A stretch of DNA of 64,000 bases. Source: Dyadobacter pollutisoli. GTDB lineage: Bacteria; Bacteroidota; Bacteroidia; Cytophagales; Spirosomataceae. Positions 16,737-26,387 of the stretch are shown here, one piece after another. The position numbers and the translations under genes were made by a program. Below the pieces are notes generated by a model. It was not told the DNA's origin, searched no databases, and was given only the letters and a program-made list of their open reading frames with translations. The stretch lies in NCBI RefSeq assembly GCF_026625565.1, contig NZ_CP112998.1, forward strand, positions 5,978,001-6,042,000, written 5' to 3'. Every line of letters begins with the position of its first letter. Within the stretch, counting starts at the first letter, position 1.

Positions 16737-17983
16737 AACACCTCCCCCAAATTCACAAACAACCCCCGCGACCCATCCATACCGAAGCCGTAATCAATCG
16801 CAATGTTGGCGCCGGATGTTTTGTTGACCTTGATCCTGATTCCGAAACCGCCAGCTGGTGAGACTTTTTTGAAATTTTTTGATGGCCAGTCTGAAACACT
16901 TTGAGCATTTGCAAATAATACGCCGCCGAACAGCCCGTTTTTGGTCAGTGCAAAGCGATATTCAGATTCAAAATACAGAAGATTTGTACTTCGAAAGCGG
17001 CCTTGAATGTATCCACGACCGATGTTATTCGACGGGTCCCATCCGGTGCTGGGCAAATCCAGGTAGGGCGGCTTTCCTCCTACAGTCAGCCAGTTGTAGT
17101 TCCAGAACGCCAGCGTATTTTGACTTCCTCGCGGCAAGTTGAAGTATTTCCTGATGTCTACCACGAGGGACTGCCAGCTGTTTGTACTTCCTAGCGTCTT
17201 CATATTTGCCCTGAGCTGTACATTGGTATATAAGCCTTTCAACGGATTGATCGAATTCGTCCTGCTATCGTAAGAAACAATGGCTGCTGGGCCGGTAGAA
17301 GAGGATTTCTGCCCCAGTCCATACTTCTCAATGTCTTCATTTTTGCTTTCGGGGTCCAATTCTCTGGTTATATCCCAGCGCTTATCAAAGAAAAAGCCTG
17401 CCCCCACAAAAAATGACTTCCCAATTCTCTTCAACACTGACTGATGCATACGCAGGTGCTTAAATTCCAGCCCGACAGCATCCGTCAATTTCGAATCCGA
17501 GCCTAAGCCGTAGGTATCCTGAGGATATTTGAAAAAACGCCAATCGACGATAAAATTGTAGTTATTATTCCTCGTCCAGATGTTCGCCTGTACGGGGATC
17601 GTCATTTGTTTGTATTCTGTGTAAATAAAATTGGTCGTGATACTGGAAATATTGGTCGTTTTAGGGTCGCTGGTGTAAAAAGCAGTATTAACATTGATCG
17701 AGCCCGTCAATCCTGACGATAATGTATAACCAGCCGCCGGCACGACCGAAATTATCGGCTTGCCCGATCGAATTTTGGTAACCCGAACAGACGAATCCGA
17801 CTTATTCTTATTTTTCAATTGCCTGAAAACATCGATAATGTCTTTTTGCATTACTTTCCTTACCGAATCGCTGCGGGAAAGTGTATCCTGGCCATATTCA
17901 GCCTGCAACAAACCACTAGCTGAAACCCTGCCAGGCGAGATCAGTAGCATTATAAGGGCTAATATGTGGTTTGTCTTTATCAA
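16733..17983 (-). CDS. BamA/TamA-family outer-membrane barrel protein
   Basis: A 416-residue exported protein with signal peptide (MIKTNHILALIMLLISPGRVSA) and then a C-terminal Omp85-like barrel: VVPAAGYTLSSGLTGSINVN, a long strand-rich centre, NNIGRGYIQGRFRSTNLLYFESEYRFALTK and GGFGIRIKVN. No POTRA domains are visible; only ~60 residues precede the barrel. It is much shorter than BamA, like the surface-antigen D15 relatives frequent in Bacteroidota. Its cargo is unknown. Confidence 0.82.
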   Translation of the reverse strand: MIKTNHILALIMLLISPGRVSASGLLQAEYGQDTLSRSDSVRKVMQKDIIDVFRQLKNKNKSDSSVRVTKIRSGKPIISVVPAAGYTLSSGLTGSINVNTAFYTSDPKTTNISSITTNFIYTEYKQMTIPVQANIWTRNNNYNFIVDWRFFKYPQDTYGLGSDSKLTDAVGLEFKHLRMHQSVLKRIGKSFFVGAGFFFDKRWDITRELDPESKNEDIEKYGLGQKSSSTGPAAIVSYDSRTNSINPLKGLYTNVQLRANMKTLGSTNSWQSLVVDIRKYFNLPRGSQNTLAFWNYNWLTVGGKPPYLDLPSTGWDPSNNIGRGYIQGRFRSTNLLYFESEYRFALTKNGLFGGVLFANAQSVSDWPSKNFKKVSPAGGFGIRIKVNKTSGANIAIDYGFGMDGSRGLFVNLGEVF

Positions 17984-18045
17984 GAGTCAGGTTTGTATTG
18001 CAGGTTTGTAGTAATATATATTAAAATGATACCTGCAACAAAAAA

Positions 18046-18075
18046 AGCCACCGGTTTCACGAGGAAACGGTGGCT
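18046..18075. terminator. Terminator after icd
   Basis: AGCCACCGGTTTC and GAAACGGTGGCT form a stem with one bulged base and an ACGAG loop, with A and T runs on the two sides. It closes the minus-strand icd gene (stop at 18097). Confidence 0.8.
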
Positions 18076-18096
18076 TTCTGCAACAATTTATTTTTA

Positions 18097-19308
18097 TTAT
18101 GCCAATGCAGCTTTCAAATTGGTATCGATAGCTTCAAGGAATTCTTCTGTATAAAGGTAATGATCGCCGTGTTTCACGTCATTGCCATAAATACCAACAG
18201 CCAAATCCTTAGTCATTTGACCACTTTCCACAGTTTCGATACACACTTTTTCAAGTGCCAAACAGAAATCGATCAATGGTTGGTTGTCGTCAAGCTTGCC
18301 ACGGAACGCCAAACCACGTGTCCATGCGAAGATGGATGCGATTGGGTTAGTAGAAGTTGGTTTTCCTTTTTGATGCTCGCGGTAGTGACGTGTCACTGTC
18401 CCGTGCGCTGCTTCTGCTTCCATTGTTTTGCCATCAGGCGTAACCAAAACAGAAGTCATCAGACCCAATGAACCAAAACCTTGTGCTACGGTATCAGACT
18501 GAACGTCACCATCGTAGTTTTTACAAGCCCAGACGAAGTTACCTTCCCATTTCAATGCAGAAGCTACCATGTCATCGATCAAACGGTGCTCGTAGTGAAC
18601 TTTACCTGCATATTCCTGCTCGTAAACTTCCTGGAAAATATCCTTGAAACGACCGTCGTATTTTTTAAGGATTGTATTTTTAGTAGAAAGGTACAAAGGC
18701 CATCCTTTGCCCAAAGCCACATTGAAACAAGCATGTGCAAAACCACGGATCGACTCGTCAATGTTGTACATTCCCATTGCAACACCAGCTCCTTTGAACT
18801 GATAAACTTCGTGCTCGATCACTTGTCCGTCTTCTCCTTCGAACTTAATGGTCAACTTTCCTTTTCCAGGAACAACAAAATCTGTTGCCTTATACTGATC
18901 TCCAAAAGCGTGACGGCCAACAATGATAGGAGCTGTCCAGTTGGTTACCAAACGAGGAACGTTACTCATTACGATTGGCTCACGGAACACTGTACCATCC
19001 AAAATGTTACGGATCGTTCCGTTTGGAGATTTCCACATTTGTTTCAGGTTGAATTCTGTTACGCGGTCTTCATCAGGAGTGATGGTAGCACATTTGATAC
19101 CAACACCGTATTCTTTGATCGCATTAGCAGCGTCGATTGTAACCTGGTCATTGGTTTCGTCGCGATACTCCACACCTAAATCGTAATACTTGATATCTAC
19201 ATCCAGATATGGTAAAATCAGTTTTTCTTTGATAAACTTCCAGATAATCCTGGTCATTTCGTCCCCGTCAAGTTCCACTACGGGATTGGCAACTTTAATT
19301 TTGCTCAT
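18097..19308 (-). CDS. icd: NADP-dependent isocitrate dehydrogenase
   Basis: The 403-residue enzyme converts isocitrate to 2-oxoglutarate. It belongs to the dimeric, eukaryote-like NADP-IDH group rather than the E. coli type: VVELDGDEMTRIIWKFIKEKLI start, SPNGTIRNILDGTVFREPI, and EAEAAHGTVTRHYREHQKGKPTSTNPIASIFAWTRGL. Length is typical. It is monocistronic, closed by a terminator. Confidence 0.96.
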   Translation of the reverse strand: MSKIKVANPVVELDGDEMTRIIWKFIKEKLILPYLDVDIKYYDLGVEYRDETNDQVTIDAANAIKEYGVGIKCATITPDEDRVTEFNLKQMWKSPNGTIRNILDGTVFREPIVMSNVPRLVTNWTAPIIVGRHAFGDQYKATDFVVPGKGKLTIKFEGEDGQVIEHEVYQFKGAGVAMGMYNIDESIRGFAHACFNVALGKGWPLYLSTKNTILKKYDGRFKDIFQEVYEQEYAGKVHYEHRLIDDMVASALKWEGNFVWACKNYDGDVQSDTVAQGFGSLGLMTSVLVTPDGKTMEAEAAHGTVTRHYREHQKGKPTSTNPIASIFAWTRGLAFRGKLDDNQPLIDFCLALEKVCIETVESGQMTKDLAVGIYGNDVKHGDHYLYTEEFLEAIDTNLKAALA

Positions 19309-19510
19309 GTCTTATTTCTAAACTATAGTTAAAGATTTAAAATGCGAGCGTGAAAGTACAAACAATAGCGTAAAAAGGCGAAAAAAGGAGAACATTGTTG
19401 ATCCATTTGCAGGATGGTTCAGATACTTGCGCATTTGTTAGCGTACCATCGGGAATTGGAACCATTGGTCTAATTTTCGATATTGCCAGCCGGCACAAAA
19501 CAGATAAGTG

Positions 19511-20089
19511 ATGGACAAAGCTTTATTGCGAAAGGATTTTCTGATGAAAAGAATCCGTCTGACGCAGGAAGAAGCTTCCATTAAAACTGATCTCATCATA
19601 AAAAACCTGCTGCAAAGTCTCGAATTACTGGCCTTTGAAACGGTTCACATTTTCCTGCCGCAACTCGGTAAAAATGAAATTGACACCTGGAAAATCATCC
19701 CGCAACTTCGCATTTCATTCCCGGACGTAAGCATCGCTGTTCCCTACGTGATTCCCGGCACGAGGGAAATGGAGCATTGCCTACTTGATTCCCAAACTAT
19801 CCTGATTCCTAACCAATGGAAAATCCCGGAGCCTGATCCCCAGTCTTCTAAGATCATCTATCCTGAAAATATCGACGTCGTGCTGGTACCATTGCTGGCA
19901 TTCGATCTGAAAGGGTATCGGGTAGGTTATGGGGGCGGTTATTATGATCGTTTTTTAGCTCAATGTCGCCCTGATACAATCAGAATCGGTCTTTCCTATT
20001 TTGGTCCGGTGGATGAAATTGGAGATATCGATCCGTATGATGTGCCGCTGCATTACTGCATTACGCCGGGTCAAACGTATCAGTTCTAA
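19511..20089 (+). CDS. 5-formyltetrahydrofolate cyclo-ligase
   Basis: The 192-residue enzyme makes 5,10-methenyl-THF from 5-formyl-THF with ATP. Diagnostic C-terminal motif: LVPLLAFDLKGYRVGYGGGYYDRFL; the N-terminal LLRKDFLMKRIRLTQEE segment also fits. A GTG at 19508 directly precedes the ATG at 19511; I use the ATG. Confidence 0.93.
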   Translation: MDKALLRKDFLMKRIRLTQEEASIKTDLIIKNLLQSLELLAFETVHIFLPQLGKNEIDTWKIIPQLRISFPDVSIAVPYVIPGTREMEHCLLDSQTILIPNQWKIPEPDPQSSKIIYPENIDVVLVPLLAFDLKGYRVGYGGGYYDRFLAQCRPDTIRIGLSYFGPVDEIGDIDPYDVPLHYCITPGQTYQF

Positions 20090-20197
20090 GCTTTATGATC
20101 ACCTTATTGGCATGATCCAACGGTCGGAATTGCTTGTTGGATGCTGAATTTAAATGCATTAAAAAACGAAAATCATGATTCATTCTAAATTTCGTCG

Positions 20198-20205
20198 TAT
20201 TTTTG
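20198..20205 (+). promoter_or_regulatory. Candidate -7 box (TATTTTTG) of asd
   Basis: TATTTTTG matches TAnnTTTG about 80 bases before the asd ATG. A -33 partner is not obvious. Confidence 0.35.
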
Positions 20206-20284
20206 CGGCACTTTTCGCCTTAGGTAAGATCCTATATGGCACAGAGTAAATTATATTTTATCCATTTTTAATCTCAATGCAAGA

Positions 20285-21295
20285 ATGAAAATCGCAGTAG
20301 TAGGCGCTACCGGTTTGGTGGGCGGCGAAATCCTCAAAGTGCTCGAAGAGCGTAATTTCCCGGTGACGGAATTATTAGCCGTTGCATCTGAAAGATCTGT
20401 TGGCAAGGAAATTACATTCAAGGGTAAACAGATAAAGGTGATCGGATTTGAGGAAGCGATTGCAGCTAAGCCTGACATAGCCATATTCTCGGCAGGCGGC
20501 GGTACCTCATTGGAACTTGCTCCACGGTTCGCAGAAGCTGGCATTACGGTGATCGATAACTCGTCGGCATGGAGAATGGACCCTACCAAAAAACTGGTTG
20601 TACCTGAAATCAATGCTGGTGAACTGACCAGAGAAGACAAAATCATTGCAAATCCAAACTGCTCTACCATTCAAATGGTGGTCGTTTTGAATCCTTTGCA
20701 CAAAAAATATAAAATCAAACGTGTGGTTGTTTCCACTTACCAATCTGTAACCGGAACAGGTAAGGCGGCGGTTGATCAGCTTTTCTCAGAACGTGCTGGC
20801 GACCATAGCAAAGGAAAAGTTTATCCACACCAGATTGACCTGAATGTACTGCCCCACATTGATGTGTTCCTGGATAACGGCTACACCAAAGAGGAAATGA
20901 AGATGACCAACGAAACGAAGAAAATCATGGGCGACGACAGCATTGCTGTTACCGCTACTACGGTTCGTATCCCAACCATCGGAGGTCATTCAGAAGCAGT
21001 TAACATTGAGTTCGAGAATGAATTTGACCTGAACGAAGTTCGTCAGATTTTGAGCGAAGCAGAAGGTGTGATCTTGCAGGACGACCCCAAGAATGCTCTT
21101 TATCCAATGCCATTGACTGCACATGGAAAGGATGAAACATTTGTAGGCCGTATCCGTCGCGACGAATCTCAGCCTAAGACATTGAATTTGTGGATCGTAG
21201 CTGATAACCTGCGTAAAGGTGCTGCTACCAACACCGTTCAGATCGCTGAATTTCTTGCGAAACATGACCTGGTAGGCGTTGCCGAAGAGGCATAA
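20285..21295 (+). CDS. asd: Aspartate-semialdehyde dehydrogenase
   Basis: Asd reduces aspartyl phosphate to aspartate semialdehyde for lysine/diaminopimelate, threonine and methionine synthesis. The 336-residue product has the N-terminal Rossmann motif VVGATGLVGGEILKVL, the active cysteine in NPNCSTIQM (C126) and RIPTIGGHSEAVNIE. Length is normal. It ends at a strong hairpin shared with convergent nuoD. Confidence 0.97.
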   Translation: MKIAVVGATGLVGGEILKVLEERNFPVTELLAVASERSVGKEITFKGKQIKVIGFEEAIAAKPDIAIFSAGGGTSLELAPRFAEAGITVIDNSSAWRMDPTKKLVVPEINAGELTREDKIIANPNCSTIQMVVVLNPLHKKYKIKRVVVSTYQSVTGTGKAAVDQLFSERAGDHSKGKVYPHQIDLNVLPHIDVFLDNGYTKEEMKMTNETKKIMGDDSIAVTATTVRIPTIGGHSEAVNIEFENEFDLNEVRQILSEAEGVILQDDPKNALYPMPLTAHGKDETFVGRIRRDESQPKTLNLWIVADNLRKGAATNTVQIAEFLAKHDLVGVAEEA

Positions 21296-21320
21296 GCCTG
21301 ACAATGTTTTTGATATATAA

Positions 21321-21350
21321 CAGAAAAGCCGCTTTGAAGCGGCTTTTCTG
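21321..21350. terminator. Bidirectional terminator between asd and nuoD
   Basis: CAGAAAAGCCGCTT and AAGCGGCTTTTCTG are perfect 14-bp arms with a 2-base loop, flush against the nuoD stop codon (21352). Confidence 0.9.
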
Positions 21351-21351
21351 T

Positions 21352-22569
21352 TTAACGGTCTACCTCGCCCATTACCACATCAATGGAGCCTATAATGGCT
21401 ACCAAATCCGCCAGTAACGATCCTTTTGACATTTCTCCGATCACGGACAGGTTATTAAAAGAGCAAGCGCGGGCTTTACAGCGGACCGGGATATCAGACC
21501 GGCCATCGGTGCGGAAGTAAAAGCCAAGTTCTCCTTTCGGATTTTCCGCTCTTACATAAAAGTCCATGGCCTTCGGACGAATTTTCTTTGGAACAATGGC
21601 TTGTGGGTCAAAATCACGGGTACGCTTGAAAGCTCCGGTAAGCTGTACCAAACTTTGCTCGATCATTTTCACTGATTCCCAGCATTCTACCACGCGGACC
21701 CAGGTACGGTCCCAGCAATCGCCAACTGTGCCCATTTTGCCTTCACCAATCGGTACCTCAAAATCCAACTCTGGATAGACCGAATATCCGTCAACTTTTC
21801 GGAGATCATAACGCAAACCCGAGCCTCGGAGCATTGGCCCTGTGCAGCCATAGTTGATCGCAACAGGTAGCGGCAATACGCCCACATTGGCAGTACGCTG
21901 GATGAATATTTTGTTTTCGACTACAAGTTGTTGCAATTCAACCAGTTTTGGCTTCAAATATTGAACAAATTCCAGGCATCGTTCTTCAAAACCCACAGGA
22001 AGATCGTAAAATAACCCTCCTATCCAGACATAATTATAAAGCATTCTCGCCCCGCATGTCCATTCCAGCAGTCGCAAGATCTGCTCACGATCCCGCATCA
22101 TCCATAAAAACGGCGTATAAGCGCCAATATCCATAGCATAAGTACCGAGCGCGACAAAGTGAGAGGCCAGCCGGTTCAGCTCTGCCACCACTACCCTGAT
22201 ATATTCAATGCGTTTTGGAATGTCATTCTCGATACCCAGCATTCGTTCCACGCCCATTACATAAGCATGCTCAGAGTTCATGGCCGCCACATAATCCATA
22301 CGGTCCACATAGGGTATGATCTGGTTAAATGGCAATGCTTCCGCATGCTTTTCGAAGCACCTGTGCAGGTAACCGAGGTGTGGTACCACATCCACCACCA
22401 CTTCCCCATCCGTCACCACTTCCAGTCGCAGAACCCCATGAGTAGAAGGGTGTTGCGGCCCCATATTCAAAATCATTTCCTCAGTACGAAGACTTTCGGA
22501 GTTGTATTTTGTGGGGGCAGAAACCTTTAAATATTCGGGCTTGTATTCGTATTGTATAGAATTGCTCAT
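21352..22569 (-). CDS. nuoD: NADH-quinone oxidoreductase subunit D
   Basis: NuoD is the 49-kDa-type subunit of complex I lining the quinone site. The 405-residue protein shows MILNMGPQHPSTHGVLRLEV, HLGYLHRCFEKHAE, RADIP...GLRYDLRKVDGYSVY and the end CKARACSFNNLSVI...DVVMGEVDR, all typical. No other nuo gene adjoins it: upstream is a GHL10 glycosidase gene 4 bases away, and a terminator follows. It is therefore outside a normal nuo operon. Confidence 0.96.
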   Translation of the reverse strand: MSNSIQYEYKPEYLKVSAPTKYNSESLRTEEMILNMGPQHPSTHGVLRLEVVTDGEVVVDVVPHLGYLHRCFEKHAEALPFNQIIPYVDRMDYVAAMNSEHAYVMGVERMLGIENDIPKRIEYIRVVVAELNRLASHFVALGTYAMDIGAYTPFLWMMRDREQILRLLEWTCGARMLYNYVWIGGLFYDLPVGFEERCLEFVQYLKPKLVELQQLVVENKIFIQRTANVGVLPLPVAINYGCTGPMLRGSGLRYDLRKVDGYSVYPELDFEVPIGEGKMGTVGDCWDRTWVRVVECWESVKMIEQSLVQLTGAFKRTRDFDPQAIVPKKIRPKAMDFYVRAENPKGELGFYFRTDGRSDIPVRCKARACSFNNLSVIGEMSKGSLLADLVAIIGSIDVVMGEVDR

Positions 22570-22573
22570 CGCT

Positions 22574-24142
22574 CTAAAATCTGACTAACTTTTGATCATG
22601 AACCTCTACTTTCAATGGCCCGATCGGTCTTCCTTCGTTGTGAAGACGATCGACAGCCGTCACATAGTAGACATAACGTTTGCCAGATTCGGCACTCATA
22701 TCCACAAATTGCTCCCCTTCATAGCACATTCCAATGATGCGCCTTGGGTCGTGGGCTGTTGCTTTTTCTTCGGGTGGAAACCGATAGATCACATAGTACC
22801 AGGCCCGGTCCCCGTCCGCCGCAGCGTCTGGCTTTTCCCAGGTAAGTTCAATGCCTTTCGACAACAACGTCGCTTTCAGGCTTTTGGGAGAAAGTGGCGG
22901 AACGCGATCTTTCCAAGGCATTGTCGGAACCAGGGCCGGATACTTGAAAAAATCCCTGCGCAACGAATCCACAAAACCCAGGCTGTTGCCCCGCAAAGAG
23001 CGAGAGCTGAAAAAGATAGCCCCATCCGTCTCATTTTCCCTGAAATAACGGATCTGGTTAGGAATTTCCACCGGGTTGGACCAATGCGTATCTTTATCCT
23101 TATATCCGACACGGTAAGCCCCCATACCTATATACAAGTGTCGCTCGTGATTGTTTTCAGTCCACCAATCCACCAGGTTCTTATATGGTACTCTTCCAAA
23201 ACCGGAAGAAAAATAAACCTGCGGCGCTATATAATCAACCCAGCCTTCCTTCACCCATTTCCGGCTGTCAGCAAAAAGGTCATCATAAGAGGCCAGCGCG
23301 CCGAAAGTTTTCGATCCTTCTGCATCCCGGTCTTTATTTCGCCAGACACCAAATGGGCTGATACCGAATTTTAGTTTAGGTTTGGTGGCTTCAAGTGCGT
23401 CATGAATTTGTTTTACCAATAAATCCACATTGTGTCTTCTCCAATCTGCTTTATTGGTGTAGCCGTCGCTGTACTTTCTGAACGTCGCTTCATCCTGTAT
23501 TACCTGTCCCGGAGCTGCATATGGATAAAAATAATCGTCAAAATGAATGCCGTCCACATCATAGTTCTTGGCAACATTAACGGTCATCTCAGTAATGAAT
23601 TTGCGGACTTCGGGGATTCCAAAATCAAACAATTTATATCCGTCATAAGTCAGGATCCATTCGGGATGCAGCTTACTGATGTTCTCGGAAGAGATACTAG
23701 TGGAAGATTTGTGAACCAGCCTGTTCAGATTCAGCCAGGCGTGAAATTCCAATCCGCGCTTATGTGCCTCTCCGATCATAAAATCCAGCGGGTCCCACAT
23801 GGGGTCCGGCTGCCTGCCTTGTCTGCCGGTCAACCACTCTGACCAGGGCTCAGGACTTTTGGCATAAAACGCATCTCCCGCCGCACGAACCTGCACGAAT
23901 ACCGCATTCATTCCGACTCTTTTATGAAAATCCAGAAGTGCGGAAAACTCTTCCTGCTGCTCTTCTGGTTCAAGATTTTTACTGCTAGGCCAATCGATAT
24001 TATCAACAGTAGCTATCCAAACCGCTCTGAATTCTCTTTTGGGAGGTAAAATATTTTCAGTTTCCGCAGATTGGGCAATGCAACTTTCCATTAAAAACAT
24101 CATGAGTGTAAGGGAAAGCGCAACTATTTTAATTTTTTTCAC
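22574..24142 (-). CDS. Secreted family-10-like glycosyl hydrolase (GHL10, DUF187)
   Basis: The 522-residue product has a signal peptide (MKKIKIVALSLTLMMFLMESCIA) and the GHL10 TIM-barrel pattern: EFRAVWIATVDNIDWPSSKN, VGMNAVFVQVRAAGDAFY, GLEFHAWLNLNR, YDVDGIHFDDYFYPYA and WVDYIAPQVYFSSGF. A C-terminal fibronectin-III-like domain begins near VPPLSPKSLKATLLSKGIELTW. Relatives act on cell-wall or surface glycans. It is 4 bases ahead of nuoD on the same strand, so the two may be co-transcribed. Confidence 0.9.
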   Translation of the reverse strand: MKKIKIVALSLTLMMFLMESCIAQSAETENILPPKREFRAVWIATVDNIDWPSSKNLEPEEQQEEFSALLDFHKRVGMNAVFVQVRAAGDAFYAKSPEPWSEWLTGRQGRQPDPMWDPLDFMIGEAHKRGLEFHAWLNLNRLVHKSSTSISSENISKLHPEWILTYDGYKLFDFGIPEVRKFITEMTVNVAKNYDVDGIHFDDYFYPYAAPGQVIQDEATFRKYSDGYTNKADWRRHNVDLLVKQIHDALEATKPKLKFGISPFGVWRNKDRDAEGSKTFGALASYDDLFADSRKWVKEGWVDYIAPQVYFSSGFGRVPYKNLVDWWTENNHERHLYIGMGAYRVGYKDKDTHWSNPVEIPNQIRYFRENETDGAIFFSSRSLRGNSLGFVDSLRRDFFKYPALVPTMPWKDRVPPLSPKSLKATLLSKGIELTWEKPDAAADGDRAWYYVIYRFPPEEKATAHDPRRIIGMCYEGEQFVDMSAESGKRYVYYVTAVDRLHNEGRPIGPLKVEVHDQKLVRF

Positions 24143-24471
24143 TATCTAACCAATGCAAAATGTTAATCCAACCAAAGTAACGTAATTTGGAACAAAGTTA
24201 GCCGAGAACACACTTAAATTCATGTAATGAGGGTTTGAATTGCCCTCCTCAATGATTTTACGGATTCCGACAGCATTCTTGTCTTTGTCATATTTTGACC
24301 TCTTAAAAGTCGTCTGCGCTTTCAGAAACGGCAAAGAAACAAACGACAGATTGTTGTAATTGTGAATAATTTTTCTGCATATTTATTGTGTAATTACAAG
24401 GATTTTTGTGACTTAAAGGAAACACCACTCTTTGCAAATGCAGCTAGTAACGTTTAAACCTGTATCCCGTA
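24143..24471. other. Intergenic region between divergent genes
   Basis: About 330 AT-rich bases between the minus-strand GHL10 gene and the plus-strand glycogen synthase. It must hold both promoters. TTTG at 24405-24408 followed 18 bases later by ACTCTTTG (24427-24434) is a weak candidate for the synthase. I see no RNA gene and no convincing small gene. Confidence 0.4.
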
Positions 24472-26286
24472 TTGGAACCATTTGTCAAAACCACTAAGAA
24501 AAACGTCCTGTTTGAAATTGCATGGGAGGTTTGTAATCAAGTTGGAGGAATTTATACTGTTATAAGGACAAAGGTGCCGGCAATGGTTGAAAAGTGGGAT
24601 GATAACTACTTTTTACTTGGCCCTTATTTCGAAAAAAAAGCATCATCCGAATTTGAAATAATCACTGACCTGGACGATTCCCCGGCCGGTCGTGTCGTGA
24701 AAAGAATGCGCGAGATGGGTTATACCCTTTTCTACGGCTACTGGCTGGTAACAGGAAAGCCGCGCGTCGTATTATTTGAGCTGGACAGCATTGCTCCTGA
24801 ACTGGACACGATCAAGTTTAACCTCTGGGAGCGCAGCCGCATTCCGACGATCAATGTTGAGCCGCTGGTAAACCAGACACTTTGCTTTGGGGAATTAGTG
24901 CGCATTTTCCTGAAAGAGTATGCGGAAGAAAATGCCAAGCGGGAAGAAATTTACGCACAATTTCACGAATGGATGGCCAGCAGCGGTCTGCCGGATCTCA
25001 AACGTGACAATGTAAAAATCGCCACTACTTTCACTACCCACGCTACCATGCTGGGCAGGTACCTGGCACAAAATGTGGCTGGTTTTTACGGCAAGCTACC
25101 ATTTTTTGACTGGGAACAAGAGGCCAAAAACTACGGTATTCTCGCACAATGCTCTGTCGAAAGGCAGGCGGCGCTCAGTGCCCATGTGCTGACCACAGTG
25201 AGTGACGTCACCGCCAGGGAATGTGAAGTTTTCCTGGGTAGAATGCCGGATCTTGTTACACCTAATGGTCTGAATGTTGTTCGTTTTCAAGCCGTACACG
25301 AATTCCAGAATCTGCATTTAAAACACAAGGAGCGAATTCACGAGTTTGTATTGGGCCACTTTTTCCCAAGCTACTCTTTCGATCTTGACAAAACGCTTTA
25401 CTTCTTCACGTCGGGCAGGTACGAGTACAGCAACAAAGGTTACGACCTTACATTGGAAGCACTGGCGAGGCTGAACTGGAAAATGGTGCAGGCAGGAATG
25501 GACATGACGGTGGTGATGTTCATTGTAACTAAACAGCCTTATTATTCCGTCAACCCCGACGTTTTACAGTCCAGGGCCGTTTTGAATGAATTGCAGGAAA
25601 CCTGTACGGCGATTGAAAAGGAAGTGGGTGAAAAACTTTTCCTTGCTACCGCTTCCGGAGCCGATCACAAAATGCCCGATCTCAATAATTTCGTTGATGA
25701 ATACTGGCGACTAAGATTGAGAAGAACTATTCAGAGCTGGAAAACCGATAAACTCCCCGCATTCGTAACGCACGATTTGAAAGAAGAGGACGGTATTACT
25801 GATTTCTGTAAAAGAGCAAATCTGGTCAACAACGAGCGTGACCGGGTGAAGATCGTTTACCACCCTGACTTTATATCTTCCACCAATCCACTTTTTGGCT
25901 TGGATTATGGCCAGTTTGTGCGCGGTTGCCATTTGGGCGTTTTCCCAAGTTATTATGAACCATGGGGTTACACACCTTTGGAATGCGTGGTAAGGGGTGT
26001 ACCAACAGTAACCAGTGACTTGTCAGGCTTCGGGGATTACATCATGCAGATTATGCGGGATTATGAAAACCGCGGTATCTACGTGATCAACAGGAAATCG
26101 CAGACATTCTCGCAGGCAGCTGACCAGCTCGCTGATATTCTTTTCAAATTTGTAAGAATGCAACGCCGCGACCGCATCATGCAGCGTAACCGCGTCGAAA
26201 ACATTTCTGACGTCTTCGACTGGATGAATTTGCGGTCTTATTACGATACTGCACATGATCTGGCGGCTAAGAGGCGGAAGCCGTAA
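24472..26286 (+). CDS. GT3-family glycogen synthase (eukaryote-type)
   Basis: The 604-residue protein is of the eukaryotic Gsy/GT3 type rather than bacterial GlgA: VLFEIAWEVCNQVGGIYTVIRTKVP at the start, ATTFTTHATMLGRYL, TVSDVTARECEVFLGR, TPNGLNVVRF and CHLGVFPSYYEPWGYTPLECVVRGVPTVTSDLSGFG. It transfers glucose to glycogen chains; GT3 enzymes use UDP-glucose in eukaryotes. The first in-frame ATG would remove the nucleotide-sugar loop, so a TTG at 24472 (or CTG at 24460) must be the start. Confidence 0.88.
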   Translation: MEPFVKTTKKNVLFEIAWEVCNQVGGIYTVIRTKVPAMVEKWDDNYFLLGPYFEKKASSEFEIITDLDDSPAGRVVKRMREMGYTLFYGYWLVTGKPRVVLFELDSIAPELDTIKFNLWERSRIPTINVEPLVNQTLCFGELVRIFLKEYAEENAKREEIYAQFHEWMASSGLPDLKRDNVKIATTFTTHATMLGRYLAQNVAGFYGKLPFFDWEQEAKNYGILAQCSVERQAALSAHVLTTVSDVTARECEVFLGRMPDLVTPNGLNVVRFQAVHEFQNLHLKHKERIHEFVLGHFFPSYSFDLDKTLYFFTSGRYEYSNKGYDLTLEALARLNWKMVQAGMDMTVVMFIVTKQPYYSVNPDVLQSRAVLNELQETCTAIEKEVGEKLFLATASGADHKMPDLNNFVDEYWRLRLRRTIQSWKTDKLPAFVTHDLKEEDGITDFCKRANLVNNERDRVKIVYHPDFISSTNPLFGLDYGQFVRGCHLGVFPSYYEPWGYTPLECVVRGVPTVTSDLSGFGDYIMQIMRDYENRGIYVINRKSQTFSQAADQLADILFKFVRMQRRDRIMQRNRVENISDVFDWMNLRSYYDTAHDLAAKRRKP

Positions 26287-26311
26287 GTTGCTTACAAAAT
26301 AGTATTGCTAA

Positions 26312-26347
26312 AAAAGCCATTGATATCTACACATATCAATGGCTTTT
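26312..26347 (+). terminator. Terminator after the glycogen synthase gene
   Basis: AAAAGCCATTGATAT (26312-26326) and ATATCAATGGCTTTT (26333-26347) form a perfect 15-bp stem with a 6-base loop, 26 bases after the stop codon. Confidence 0.88.
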
Positions 26348-26387
26348 GCATTAAATGGCTCATTATCAGCAATTCTATCGTACTCAG

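Noticed and set aside
24146..24334. 62-residue open frame upstream of the GHL10 gene on the minus strand
   Set aside because: It occupies the expected promoter region, is low in complexity and has no recognisable pattern.
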